Positions 33,122-41,683 of a DNA stretch of 64,000 bases are shown one piece after another. The notes beneath the pieces are model-generated. The model did no database searches, was not told the origin of the DNA, and saw nothing but the letters and a program-made list of their open reading frames with translations. The stretch's first letter is position 1; each line of letters opens with the position of its first letter. The translations under genes and the position numbers were made by a program. This stretch comes from Cyanobacteria bacterium OH_CBrB_359. Its GTDB lineage: Bacteria > Cyanobacteriota > Vampirovibrionia > Gastranaerophilales > Gastranaerophilaceae. Where the stretch lies: NCBI GenBank assembly GCA_023433065.1, contig JAEZET010000003.1:62001-126000 (forward strand), written 5' to 3'.

Positions 33122-35950
33122 CTACTTAAGCATTCTTTTTAAATATATGCCTGTATAAGAATTTTGACATTCTGCAATTTCTTCCGGTGTTCCTTGTGCA
33201 ACAATAAACCCACCTTTATCGCCTCCTTCAGGACCCAAATCTATTATGTGGTCGGCAGTTTTTATTAAATCAAGATTATGTTCTATTATAAGGATTGTAT
33301 TTCCGTTATCTGCAAGTTTATTTAAGATTTTAATTAATTTATCAAGGTCATACCAGTGGAGCCCGACTGATGGTTCATCTAACAGGTAAAGAGTTTTTCC
33401 GGTTGCTTTTTTGTTAAGTTCGGCTGCTAGTTTTATCCTTTGTGCTTCTCCACCGGATAGCGTTGTGGCGCTTTGACCGAGTTTAATATAGTCTAAACCA
33501 ACATTATTAAGAGTTTTTAATCTATTCTTAATTTTGGGTATATTTTCAAAAAACTCTAATGCTTCAGCCACGCTCATATTTAATATATCTGAAATATTTT
33601 TGCCTTTATATTTGACTTCCAATGTTTCTCTATTGTATCTTTTGCCTTTGCATACGTCACATTTGACAAATACATCTGATAAAAAATTCATTTCGATTTT
33701 TATTATGCCGTCACCTTTACAGGCCTCACATCTGCCGCCTTTGACATTGAAGCTGAATCTTCCCTGCTTGTATCCTCTTATTTTTGCTTCTGTTGTTCTG
33801 GAAAAAAGCTCTCTTATGTGGGTAAACACATCTGTATATGTAGCAGGGTTTGAACGGGGGGTTCTGCCTATAGGTGACTGGTCAATATCTATAACCTTAT
33901 CAATATTCTCAAATCCTTTAATATCAGTTATTCCTTGAGGTTTAGGTTTATTTCCTCTTAATTTATGAAGTGCAAATTCATAGATTAAATCCTGCATTAG
34001 GGTGGACTTGCCGGAACCGCTCACACCGGTAAGCGCTATGATTTTGCCCAGGGGTATATCTAAGTCAAGGTTCTTTAAGTTATTTTTATTAGCACCTGTG
34101 ATTTTTAAGTATTCGCCGTTGCCTTCTCTTCTTTTTTCAGGTGTCGGGATTTGCTTTTCACCTTTCAAATATTGGCCTGTAATAGATTTTTTTTCGGCTT
34201 TGATATCATCTAAAGAGCCTTTTGCAACTATTTCACCACCTTGGATACCAGCTTTTGGACCTATGTCTACAATGTAATCAGCATTTCTTATTGTATCTTC
34301 ATCATGCTCGACAACAATCAATGTATTGCCCAGATTTCTGAGTCTTAGGAGTGTTTTTATAAGCATATCGTTATTATATTGGTGTAATCCGATTGAAGGC
34401 TCATCAAGAACATAGAGTACGCCTGATAAACCGCTGCCTATTTGGGTTGCAAGTCTTATCCTTTGAGCTTCGCCTCCTGATAAGGTACCTGCCATTCTCG
34501 CAAGATCCAAATACCCTAAACCAACATCCAGCAAAAAATTAAGTCTTGTTCTTATTTCTTCTAAAAGTTGTTTTGCAATTGTCATTTGATAATCATTGAG
34601 TTCCAAAAACAAGTTTGATATAAACTTAAATGAATCTTTTATTGACATAAGACAAACTTCATTTATATTTTTGTCTTTAATTGTAACCGCAAGCGAAAAC
34701 GGTTTTAATCTTGCTCCTTTGCAATCACTACAGGGTATTGGGGACATATATTTTAAAATATCATCTCTTATTTCTTCAGAATTTGTTTCGTTGTATCTTT
34801 TCATAAAGTAAGGTATCACACCCAAAAATACAATATTGTTTGTTACCCAACCAGTCCCTGCAAAATTTTGGTAATGCAGTTTAACTTTTGTATTCCCGCT
34901 TCCATAGAGAATAATATCTTGATGCTCTTTGGGTAAATCTTCAAATGGTATATCCATATCAATTTTATAATGTTTTGCAACTGAAGATAAAATTTCCTGA
35001 TAATATGAATTCCCGGTTCTTGCCCAAGGATAAATCGCTCCTCCGGTAAGGGTTTTTCGTTTATCTGGAACTATTAAATCAGGATTGATTTCAAAATGAG
35101 CGCCTAGCCCCGAGCATTTTGGGCAAGCTCCGTAAGGGCTGTTAAAACTAAAAATCCTTGGAGCAAGCTCCTCGAAGCTTAAATTACAATTAGGGCAAGC
35201 CAGTTTTTCACTGAAAATGAGCTCTTTTCCGCCTACAACATCAACAACCATAAACCCCTGGGCTTTTTGCAACGCAATCTGTACGCTGTCCGCCAGTCTT
35301 GATTTAATATTTTCTTTTATAACAAGCCTGTCAATAACGATTTCAATTGTATGTTTTGTATTTTTCTCAAGCTCTACTTCATTTTCATCAATGTTAATAA
35401 TGGTGCCGTCAATTCTCAATCTTACGAAACCTTCTTGCATTAATTCCTTTATTAAGCTTGTATATTCACCTTTTTTACCTCTTATAACAGGTGCAATGAT
35501 TTGAATTTTTGTTCCATTAGGCAGTTTAAGTATTTTATCTACTATTTCGTCTATTGTTTGCGGTACAATTTTGTTTCCGCATTCAGGGCAGTGAGGTATT
35601 CCGATTTTTGCATACAAAAGTCTTAAGTAGTCATAAATCTCAGTAACTGTTCCTACAGTTGAGCGAGGATTATTACTTGTGGATTTTTGGTCAATTGAAA
35701 TAGCAGGTGAGAGCCCTTCTATGCTTTCAACATTTGGTTTATCCATTTGTCCCAAAAATTGCCTTGCATAAGTTGAGAGACTCTCCACATAACGTCTTTG
35801 ACCTTCAGCGAATATTGTGTCAAAAGCAAGTGAACTTTTCCCTGAGCCGCTTACTCCGGTAAATACTATTAGTTCATTTTTCGGCAATTCTAAATCAACA
35901 TTTTTTAGGTTATGTTGATTTGCTCCTCTTATGATTATTTTTTCGTTCAT
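33122..35950 (-). CDS. uvrA: Excinuclease ABC subunit A
   Basis: This 942-residue UvrA is the damage-recognition ATPase of nucleotide excision repair. There are two ABC modules: Walker A 'GVSGSGKSSLAFD' near residue 31 and 'GVSGSGKSTLMQD' near 645, with signatures 'LSGGEAQRI' in both halves. Zinc modules appear as 'CPECGN', 'CPNCNLSF' with 'CPKCSGLG', and 'CEACKGDG' with 'CDVCKGKRY'. Length is standard. It lies 21 bases after the response-regulator stop and may be cotranscribed; no LexA site was recognised. Confidence 0.97.
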   Translation of the reverse strand: MNEKIIIRGANQHNLKNVDLELPKNELIVFTGVSGSGKSSLAFDTIFAEGQRRYVESLSTYARQFLGQMDKPNVESIEGLSPAISIDQKSTSNNPRSTVGTVTEIYDYLRLLYAKIGIPHCPECGNKIVPQTIDEIVDKILKLPNGTKIQIIAPVIRGKKGEYTSLIKELMQEGFVRLRIDGTIINIDENEVELEKNTKHTIEIVIDRLVIKENIKSRLADSVQIALQKAQGFMVVDVVGGKELIFSEKLACPNCNLSFEELAPRIFSFNSPYGACPKCSGLGAHFEINPDLIVPDKRKTLTGGAIYPWARTGNSYYQEILSSVAKHYKIDMDIPFEDLPKEHQDIILYGSGNTKVKLHYQNFAGTGWVTNNIVFLGVIPYFMKRYNETNSEEIRDDILKYMSPIPCSDCKGARLKPFSLAVTIKDKNINEVCLMSIKDSFKFISNLFLELNDYQMTIAKQLLEEIRTRLNFLLDVGLGYLDLARMAGTLSGGEAQRIRLATQIGSGLSGVLYVLDEPSIGLHQYNNDMLIKTLLRLRNLGNTLIVVEHDEDTIRNADYIVDIGPKAGIQGGEIVAKGSLDDIKAEKKSITGQYLKGEKQIPTPEKRREGNGEYLKITGANKNNLKNLDLDIPLGKIIALTGVSGSGKSTLMQDLIYEFALHKLRGNKPKPQGITDIKGFENIDKVIDIDQSPIGRTPRSNPATYTDVFTHIRELFSRTTEAKIRGYKQGRFSFNVKGGRCEACKGDGIIKIEMNFLSDVFVKCDVCKGKRYNRETLEVKYKGKNISDILNMSVAEALEFFENIPKIKNRLKTLNNVGLDYIKLGQSATTLSGGEAQRIKLAAELNKKATGKTLYLLDEPSVGLHWYDLDKLIKILNKLADNGNTILIIEHNLDLIKTADHIIDLGPEGGDKGGFIVAQGTPEEIAECQNSYTGIYLKRMLK

Positions 35951-35971
35951 AAAAATATTATCGCATAAAAT

Positions 35972-36682
35972 CTATTTGATTATTCCGTCGGGAATCAATC
36001 TATATCCCCCACCATAGATGGTTTCAATGTATTTTTTGCCGTTAGAAATTTTATCAAGCTTGGACCTTATATGCCTAATGTGAACCCTTATTGTTTCGAC
36101 ATCATCATCAGGCAAATATCCCCATATTTCTGTAAGTATTTTTGATGAAGGCACCATATTTCCGTAATTTTGCACTAAAAGATTAAATATTTCAAATTCA
36201 ATCGGGGTTATTTTTACTGTTTTGTCATTAATTTTTACCGAATACACTTCAGGAATAAGAGTAATATCTCCTATAGTTAAAATTTCTTTAGATGTGAGGG
36301 ATTCAGGAATTCTATCCGCTCTTTTAAGAAGCGCTCTTACTCTGACTTTTAATTCTTCCATTTCAAAAGGCTTAACAAGATAATCATCAATTCCTATATC
36401 AAATCCTTTAATCTTGTTTTGAAGCATATTAAGAGCTGTCAGCATAAGGATTGGAATATTCTTTGTGGAAGGATTTTCTCTGATTCTTTTTGCTACAGTA
36501 TAACCATCGACTTCAGGCATCATTATATCCAGAATTATTAAATTCGGAAGCTCCTGTTTTGCAATTGCATAACCTTTGATTCCTTCTAAAGCTGTTATAA
36601 CTTTATATCCTTGAAGTTCAAGATTAATTTTTATAAGTTCATTAATTGCTTTATCGTCATCAATTACAAGTATCTTATTCAT
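35972..36682 (-). CDS. OmpR/PhoB-family response regulator
   Basis: This 236-residue two-component regulator has an N-terminal receiver domain with acidic pocket 'VIDDD' (6-10), phosphoacceptor Asp 52 in 'LIILDIMMPEVDGY' and the switch Lys in 'YLVKPFEM'. The C-terminal winged helix (about 135-233) has 'LTPIEFEIFNLL'-like 'ITPIEFEIFNLLVQNYG', and ends 'IETIYGGGYRLI'. No histidine kinase is adjacent, so it is an orphan. It resembles RpaA/RpaB-type regulators of cyanobacteria in layout, but specific orthology cannot be fixed here. AAGAGA precedes the ATG. Confidence 0.92.
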   Translation of the reverse strand: MNKILVIDDDKAINELIKINLELQGYKVITALEGIKGYAIAKQELPNLIILDIMMPEVDGYTVAKRIRENPSTKNIPILMLTALNMLQNKIKGFDIGIDDYLVKPFEMEELKVRVRALLKRADRIPESLTSKEILTIGDITLIPEVYSVKINDKTVKITPIEFEIFNLLVQNYGNMVPSSKILTEIWGYLPDDDVETIRVHIRHIRSKLDKISNGKKYIETIYGGGYRLIPDGIIK

Positions 36683-36708
36683 TGTTGTTCTCTTTCACAA
36701 AACCAAAT

Positions 36709-37896
36709 TTATTCATATTTTAAGCCGTATTTTTTCAGCCTGTCAAACGCTTCAATAATTTTTTCGTCAGGCTGTACGGTGGATATTCTGAAGTATCCGT
36801 CGGAGTGACTGCCGAATGCTATACCCGGAGTGAATACAACCCCTGTTTCATCAAGGATTTTTCTGCAAAATTTCTTAGAACCCAATCCTTTTGGTACTTT
36901 TAACCAAAAATACATTGTTGCAATAGGTTTTTTAACATCCCATCCGAGGCTTTTAAATCCTTCGACTAAAAGGTCTCTTCTTCTGCTATAAGCATCAATC
37001 GTCGGTTTTATTTCTTTATAATCCATTTGCAATGCTTTTATAGCTGCATCTTGGACAATTGTTGCCGTACCGTAATCCATATTTGTTTTCATTGCATAGA
37101 TGGCTTCTATGAATTCTTTTTTGCCTACAACAAATCCAATTCTCCATCCAGCCATGTTAAAGGTTTTTGAGAAAGAATGAAATTCTACCGCAATTTCTTT
37201 CGCTTCTTCAATTTCAAAAATACTCGGAGGTCTGTATCCGTCAAAACAAATTTCTCCGTAAGCTAAATCATATACGAGTAAAATGTTGTATTTTTTACAG
37301 AATTTTACTAATTTTTCAAGAAATTCCTTGGTGGCAACGGCACCAGTGGGGTTATTAGGGTAATTTATCATAAAGATTTTTGCTTTTTGAGCTATATCTT
37401 CAGGGATAGAATCCAAGTCAGGCAGAAAGTTGTTTTCTTCTTTTAAAGGGACATTATAGACCTCACCTCCTGCAATCCAGGTGCCTCTTGACATAACAGG
37501 ATAATAAGGGTCAGGTACAATATTAATGTCTCCGGGGTTGGTGAATGCAAGAGCAACATTTGCAAGCCCTTCTTTTGCACCGCTAAGTGTTTGAACAGAC
37601 ATAGTTTCATCAAGTTCTATATTATATCTTGATTTCATCCATCTTTTGATTTCATCTCTGAATTCTTTTTTGCCTCTGAAACAAGGATAACCGTGACTTG
37701 CAGCGCACTTAATTGATTTAATTGCTGCCTGGACAATCGGATCAGGCGTTGGTCTATCAGGATTTCCTATCCCAAGATCTATTAAATCCAAACCTCTTTC
37801 TCTTGCCTCTTGTTTCCATTCATCAAGCTCGGCGAAAATATATTTTGGTATATTTAATATTTTATCAGATGGTTTAATTGTGGTTTTAGTGTACAT
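36709..37896 (-). CDS. dapL: LL-diaminopimelate aminotransferase-like, class I/II aminotransferase
   Basis: This 395-residue PLP enzyme of fold type I has the PLP-Lys in 'EFHSFSKTFNMAGWRIGF', substrate-carboxylate Arg in 'YFRIST', and 'NYPNNPTGAVAT' and 'YDLAYGEICFDGY'. The 'FDGYRPPS' and 'FHSFSKT' blocks match the DapL family, which converts tetrahydrodipicolinate directly to LL-diaminopimelate for lysine and peptidoglycan. Other aminotransferases of the same clade act on aspartate or alanine, so the exact substrate is inferred. lysC (about 6 kb away on the other strand) would feed the same pathway. Confidence 0.82.
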   Translation of the reverse strand: MYTKTTIKPSDKILNIPKYIFAELDEWKQEARERGLDLIDLGIGNPDRPTPDPIVQAAIKSIKCAASHGYPCFRGKKEFRDEIKRWMKSRYNIELDETMSVQTLSGAKEGLANVALAFTNPGDINIVPDPYYPVMSRGTWIAGGEVYNVPLKEENNFLPDLDSIPEDIAQKAKIFMINYPNNPTGAVATKEFLEKLVKFCKKYNILLVYDLAYGEICFDGYRPPSIFEIEEAKEIAVEFHSFSKTFNMAGWRIGFVVGKKEFIEAIYAMKTNMDYGTATIVQDAAIKALQMDYKEIKPTIDAYSRRRDLLVEGFKSLGWDVKKPIATMYFWLKVPKGLGSKKFCRKILDETGVVFTPGIAFGSHSDGYFRISTVQPDEKIIEAFDRLKKYGLKYE

Positions 37897-37933
37897 TTTT
37901 TTCTCCTTGGTGTTTTTAAAATTATTACAAATT

Positions 37934-38905
37934 TTATTTATTATTTATCGTTTTCAGAATCTTTTCAGTCCTGATTTTAAACGTATGGTTATTTACAACA
38001 GATTTTCGCCCTTGACGGGCAATCGCTTGTGCTATATTAAGATTTTTTAGGTAAAAATCAATTTTATCTAATAAATCATCGACTGTATTGTAAGATTCAA
38101 GCTCTTTGCCTGGCTCAAATAAATTTTGCAGGTCATCCATATAGTCTGTAATTAGAAAACCGCTGCTTGCAAGCACTTCAAATACTCTGTAGTTTATATT
38201 ATCAAGCCCTTGCTCTGTGATATTCAGGTTGATTTTTGTTGAATTATAAACTTTAGCAAGTTCCTTTTCTGTTTTTAGGAATCCTTTATAAGAAGATTTA
38301 TATATTTCAATTTCAGATTTTGAGAGCAGTTTTTTATCAAGGATTTCGTCAATACTTCTTGCAAAATGGTCTTTATAAGCATATATGCTTATTTCTCCGT
38401 ATTTTTTTATTAACTCGCATAGAATTTTTTGTCTTTTATCTGTTAGGGGTCTTCCAACGAATGATATTTTATGTTCATACCCTTCAAACATGGACTTATA
38501 TAATGAAGGATTTACAGCAAGCGGTAAATATTTTGAATTTTTAAAGGCATCTAAAAATTTATTGTCCCATATAAAAACTTTGGCGTTTTTAGAAGATTTT
38601 AACAAATCATAAGCTTTGGGATTGTCAGTGAATGCAAATCTGCTTTGCGGCTCATCAGCGAAATAGTGTATTTGTGTATAATCAGTATTATTATAAAGAG
38701 ATTTTGTAAGCTCGCTGTCCATAAGATAGCTGTAATCGTAGCCTAATATTAGGTCCGGCTTATATTTCTCAATTTCTTCAAATTTAGTTTCCCTGATATC
38801 TTTTTCGATTACAAAATACCCCAGCTTTTTGAATGCATCAGCAAAGCCTTTTGTAATAAGGCATCCAGCTATACTGACAGGTGATATTATAAATATTTTA
38901 TTCAT
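37934..38905 (-). CDS. CgeB/DUF3880-type glycosyltransferase
   Basis: This 323-residue protein is built like a GT-B glycosyltransferase. The N-terminal Rossmann half has 'KPDLILGYDYSYL' and an aspartate-rich 'HYFADEPQSRF'. The C-terminal half has 'ISFVGRPLTDKRQKIL', 'KINLNITEQGLDNINYRVFEVLASSGFLITDY' and a helix ending in 'HTFKIRTEKIL', the layout of CgeB-like proteins. Donor and acceptor are unknown. The ATG at 38905 with GGAAA before it gives a normal N-terminus ('MNKIFIISPVSIAG'). The longer frame from 38974 adds an unlikely basic extension. It lies 37 bases upstream of dapL. Confidence 0.78.
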   Translation of the reverse strand: MNKIFIISPVSIAGCLITKGFADAFKKLGYFVIEKDIRETKFEEIEKYKPDLILGYDYSYLMDSELTKSLYNNTDYTQIHYFADEPQSRFAFTDNPKAYDLLKSSKNAKVFIWDNKFLDAFKNSKYLPLAVNPSLYKSMFEGYEHKISFVGRPLTDKRQKILCELIKKYGEISIYAYKDHFARSIDEILDKKLLSKSEIEIYKSSYKGFLKTEKELAKVYNSTKINLNITEQGLDNINYRVFEVLASSGFLITDYMDDLQNLFEPGKELESYNTVDDLLDKIDFYLKNLNIAQAIARQGRKSVVNNHTFKIRTEKILKTINNK

Positions 38906-38974
38906 GACTTTCCGATATTGTTTAATATAAGTAATATTATAGTTTATAAGCTTACTTCGGGCTATTTTTAACAA

Positions 38975-39003
38975 ATAAAAAACCGCCTTTTAAAAAAAGC
39001 GGT
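38975..39003 (-). terminator. Intrinsic terminator of rpsP
   Basis: On the minus strand ACCGC (39003-38999) pairs with GCGGT (38986-38982), extended inside by an A/T stem, and is followed by TTTTTTATTTG. It lies about 30 bases after the rpsP stop. Confidence 0.65.
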
Positions 39004-39034
39004 AAATAAGTGTTCTCTTTCCCTGTAAAACTTA

Positions 39035-39463
39035 TTATTCTGCAGCCGTTTCCTCGACAACAGCTTCAACCGCTTTTTCAGCTTCGGCATTTTTCGCCGC
39101 TTCTGCTGCTGCGGCCGCCGCGGCTTTTGCTTCTTCTGCCGCTTTTGCTGCTGCTTCTTTTTCTGCTGCTAATTTAGCTTGTGCTTTTTTAGATAATTTT
39201 TCTTTTGATTTAGGTTTATAAACTAATTGTCCTTCATCATTAGAATTATCTATAAGATATTTAACAGTTTCAGTAGGTTGAGCACCTTTTTTTACCCAAT
39301 CTAAAGCTGACTTTTTATCTAATTTTAGTTCTTTTGTTTTAGGGTTATAATTTCCTAATTCTTGAATAGGTGCTGCTTCACGTTTTGTTGTAGAGTTTAG
39401 TACAACTATTCTATATATAGGGTTTCTTTTATATCCCATTCTTTTTAATCTAATTTTAACCAT
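39035..39463 (-). CDS. rpsP: 30S ribosomal protein S16 with Ala/Glu-rich tail
   Basis: This 142-residue S16 has a canonical core in residues 1-82: 'VKIRLKRMGYKRNPIYRIVV' and 'ELGNYNPKTKE' are clear. The remaining 60 residues form a low-complexity Ala/Lys/Glu tail, probably a long helix, that most S16 proteins (80-90 residues) lack. The gene is alone between its own terminator and a long leader; the usual rimM/trmD/ffh neighbours are absent. AAGGAG stands 13 bases before the ATG. Confidence 0.95.
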   Translation of the reverse strand: MVKIRLKRMGYKRNPIYRIVVLNSTTKREAAPIQELGNYNPKTKELKLDKKSALDWVKKGAQPTETVKYLIDNSNDEGQLVYKPKSKEKLSKKAQAKLAAEKEAAAKAAEEAKAAAAAAAEAAKNAEAEKAVEAVVEETAAE

Positions 39464-39516
39464 GAGGTTATTTCTCCTTGCTTATCAACTGTAATGTAGC
39501 AACGAAATTATATATT

Positions 39517-39543
39517 CCGTAAGCCCCAGCCGCAGCCTGACAG
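39517..39543 (-). promoter_or_regulatory. GC-rich segment in the rpsP leader
   Basis: This 27-base stretch is 19/27 G+C inside an otherwise very AT-rich upstream region. It lies between a TATAAT (minus strand, 39575-39580) and the rpsP start, in a predicted leader of about 105 bases. It may be part of a structured leader, but I cannot draw a convincing fold or match a known class. Confidence 0.3.
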
Positions 39544-39650
39544 AATTTAGAGGATTATTCATCAAGCTTTAATAATTATATAATCACAAGGATAATTAAT
39601 AATCAAGCAGTTATAAAAATTTTTTAAAATATTTTTCGGCTGATTAATTT

Positions 39651-39679
39651 TTGTTTAGTGTTTTAGTTTTTTCTATATT
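39651..39679 (+). promoter_or_regulatory. Predicted promoter of the fliO-like gene
   Basis: TTGTTT (39651-39656), a 17-base spacer and TATATT (39674-39679). Transcription would start near 39686, downstream of an ATG at 39680, which supports the later ATG at 39740 as the true start. Confidence 0.5.
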
Positions 39680-39739
39680 ATGAAAGGCTATTCATGTTAT
39701 AATTGTTTGACCAGTTGTAATAAGGAGGCAGACCGTATA

Positions 39740-40294
39740 ATGAAGAAATTTGGACTTTTATTAACTACGGCTTTTTTATTTAATTTTCTCAAAGCTGATG
39801 CTGCAGAGACGCTTTCAGAACCAATGAAACAGCTTTTAAGCCGTTCACCTGAAATTCCCGGAATTTCTCATATAATATTGTCTACTGCTTTAATGGTTGT
39901 ATTTATATACATAATGGCAATTGCGTATCATAAATTAAGTGCTTTTAATAATAAAAGATTTTCTAATATGAATGATAAAATTCTTAATTTAAATAAGTTA
40001 AAATTGGTTAATTCAATGTCCTTAGGAGCAAATAAATCTCTTCATGTAGTAGAAATAAATAATAAATTTTTAGTTTTGGGATCGACTCCTGCCAGTATTA
40101 ATTTATTAAAAGAGTTTGATAAAAATCCTGTATTAGACAGTGATTTCTCTGTTAGTTCTGCATTTGGCGACGAAGAGCATGACCACATAATAGAAGAAAG
40201 TATGCCTAGTATATCTGAGCTCTCTTCACAAAAATCGAAAACAAAAACTTCTGCAGAAATGGATTTTGAAAAGATATATAAAAAATACTTATAG
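39740..40294 (+). CDS. fliO: FliO-like flagellar biosynthesis protein
   Basis: This 184-residue protein has an N-terminal signal-like helix (about 4-17 followed by 'ADAA'), one membrane helix (about 46-64) and a cytosolic part. That part holds the FliO-type segment 'KLVNSMSLGANKSLHVVEINNKFLVLGSTPASINLLKEF'. FliO assists assembly of the FliP/FliR export gate. The tail is acidic and Ser-rich. The ATG at 39740 follows an AAGGAGG; the longer frame from 39680 begins before the predicted transcript. No fliP/fliQ/fliR follows, so the export-gate genes must be elsewhere. It is followed 26 bases later by a neuB-like gene. Confidence 0.7.
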   Translation: MKKFGLLLTTAFLFNFLKADAAETLSEPMKQLLSRSPEIPGISHIILSTALMVVFIYIMAIAYHKLSAFNNKRFSNMNDKILNLNKLKLVNSMSLGANKSLHVVEINNKFLVLGSTPASINLLKEFDKNPVLDSDFSVSSAFGDEEHDHIIEESMPSISELSSQKSKTKTSAEMDFEKIYKKYL

Positions 40295-40320
40295 TGTTGA
40301 TTTAGAAAACGGAGTTTGTA

Positions 40321-41202
40321 ATGGGTAAAGTTGTTAAAATAGGGGATAGATTTGTCGGACTTGGTCATGACTGTTTTATTATTGCAGAAATCGGGATTAA
40401 CCATAACGGTAATCTGACCTTAGCTAAAAAATTAATAGATACGGCGGTTTTGGCAGGTTGTGATGCTGTAAAATTCCAAAAAAGGACTATAGATGTTGTT
40501 TATACAAAAGAAGAGCTTGAACTTTCAAGACCTAACTGCTTTGGTGAAACAAATGGGGATTTAAAACGAGGACTTGAGTTTGGATATGAAGAATATTTGG
40601 AAATCGACCTATATTGCAAGAAGATGGGAATAATGTGGTTTGCATCTTGTTGGGATAAGGGTTCAGTCGATTTTATCAATCAATTTGATCCTCCATGTTA
40701 TAAAATTTCATCAGCTTCTTTGACTGATGATGAACTTTTAACATATATAAAAAATAAAGGTAAGCCAGTTTTATTATCTACAGGCATGAGTAGGTTTGAG
40801 GAGATAGATCATGCGGTAGATATTTTAGGAGATGAAAATTTGATATTATATCATTGTACTTCGACTTATCCGACAAACGATTCCGAGCTTAATTTAAGGG
40901 TTATTCAGACATTTAACGAAAGATATGATTGTCCTATAGGTTACTCCGGGCATGAAAGAGGCGTTATGCCTTCTGTAGCTGCAGTTGTCTATGGCGCCAT
41001 ATCTGTAGAAAGACATATAACAACTGATAGAACATTATGGGGTTCAGATCAAGCCGCAAGCCTAGAGCCTCAAGGTCTATTTAGGTTGGTTAGGGATATA
41101 AAACTGGTGCCTAAGATTTCTGGTGATGGTAAGAAAGTTGTATATGATTCAGAAAAACCGATAATTAAAAAACTAAGAAGGGTAAAATCTTTAAGTGTTT
41201 AA
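40321..41202 (+). CDS. NeuB-family sialic-acid-type synthase lacking SAF domain
   Basis: This 293-residue TIM-barrel protein of the N-acetylneuraminate synthase family shows 'FIIAEIGINHNGNLTLAKKLID', 'AVKFQKR', 'KISSASLTDDELL', 'PVLLSTGMS' and 'YSGHERG' with 'ERHIT'. NeuB-type enzymes join phosphoenolpyruvate to an N-acyl mannosamine-type sugar to make nonulosonic acids. Normal members are 330-350 residues because of a C-terminal antifreeze-like SAF domain that caps the active site. It is missing here, so activity or specificity may differ. A KdsC-like phosphatase overlaps the 3' end by eight bases, suggesting a phosphorylated product. Sialic, legionaminic or related sugar is inferred only at family level. 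Confidence 0.82.
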   Translation: MGKVVKIGDRFVGLGHDCFIIAEIGINHNGNLTLAKKLIDTAVLAGCDAVKFQKRTIDVVYTKEELELSRPNCFGETNGDLKRGLEFGYEEYLEIDLYCKKMGIMWFASCWDKGSVDFINQFDPPCYKISSASLTDDELLTYIKNKGKPVLLSTGMSRFEEIDHAVDILGDENLILYHCTSTYPTNDSELNLRVIQTFNERYDCPIGYSGHERGVMPSVAAVVYGAISVERHITTDRTLWGSDQAASLEPQGLFRLVRDIKLVPKISGDGKKVVYDSEKPIIKKLRRVKSLSV

Positions 41203-41680
41203 AAGACCTGCAGATATTGATATAAAACTTGTAATAAGTGATTTCGACGGGGTTTTTACTGACGGCTCAATTTTTATATTTGATGATTTTAAAACAGCAA
41301 GAAAAGTCAGCTTTAAAGATATAATGGGAATTTCGCAAGCCTTAAAAAATGATTTTCAAGTCGTTTTAATGTCCGGTGAAAAATCATCAACAATTGATTA
41401 TTTATTAAAAAAATTTGATAAACTTAAAGCATATCAAAATATTAGAAATAAGATTGAAATTTTAAAGCAAATTATTGATGAAAATAATGTAAATAAAGAA
41501 CAAGTCATATATATTGGTGATGATGTAAATGACATTGAGTGTTTAAATTATGTAGGATGTGCAGTAACTGTTCCTAACGCTAATATAAGAGTAAGAGAAC
41601 TCGACATAGTGAGCGTAACAGCTAGTTGTGGCGGAGACGGGGCTTTCCGTGAGGTAGTCGATGCTTTATTAAGAGCTTAA
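41195..41680 (+). CDS. KdsC-like HAD phosphatase
   Basis: This 161-residue HAD-superfamily hydrolase of the KdsC/NeuA-phosphatase subfamily without cap domain has motif I 'VISDFDGVFTDGS' (nucleophile and acid Asp), motif II 'LMSGEKSS' and motif IV 'YIGDDVNDIECL'. KdsC releases phosphate from KDO-8-phosphate. The same fold acts on N-acylneuraminate-9-phosphate, and the gene's overlap with a neuB-like gene favours the second reading. The start is GTG, coupled to the preceding stop. Function is inferred from context. Confidence 0.85.
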   Translation: MFKRPADIDIKLVISDFDGVFTDGSIFIFDDFKTARKVSFKDIMGISQALKNDFQVVLMSGEKSSTIDYLLKKFDKLKAYQNIRNKIEILKQIIDENNVNKEQVIYIGDDVNDIECLNYVGCAVTVPNANIRVRELDIVSVTASCGGDGAFREVVDALLRA

Positions 41681-41683
41681 AAT

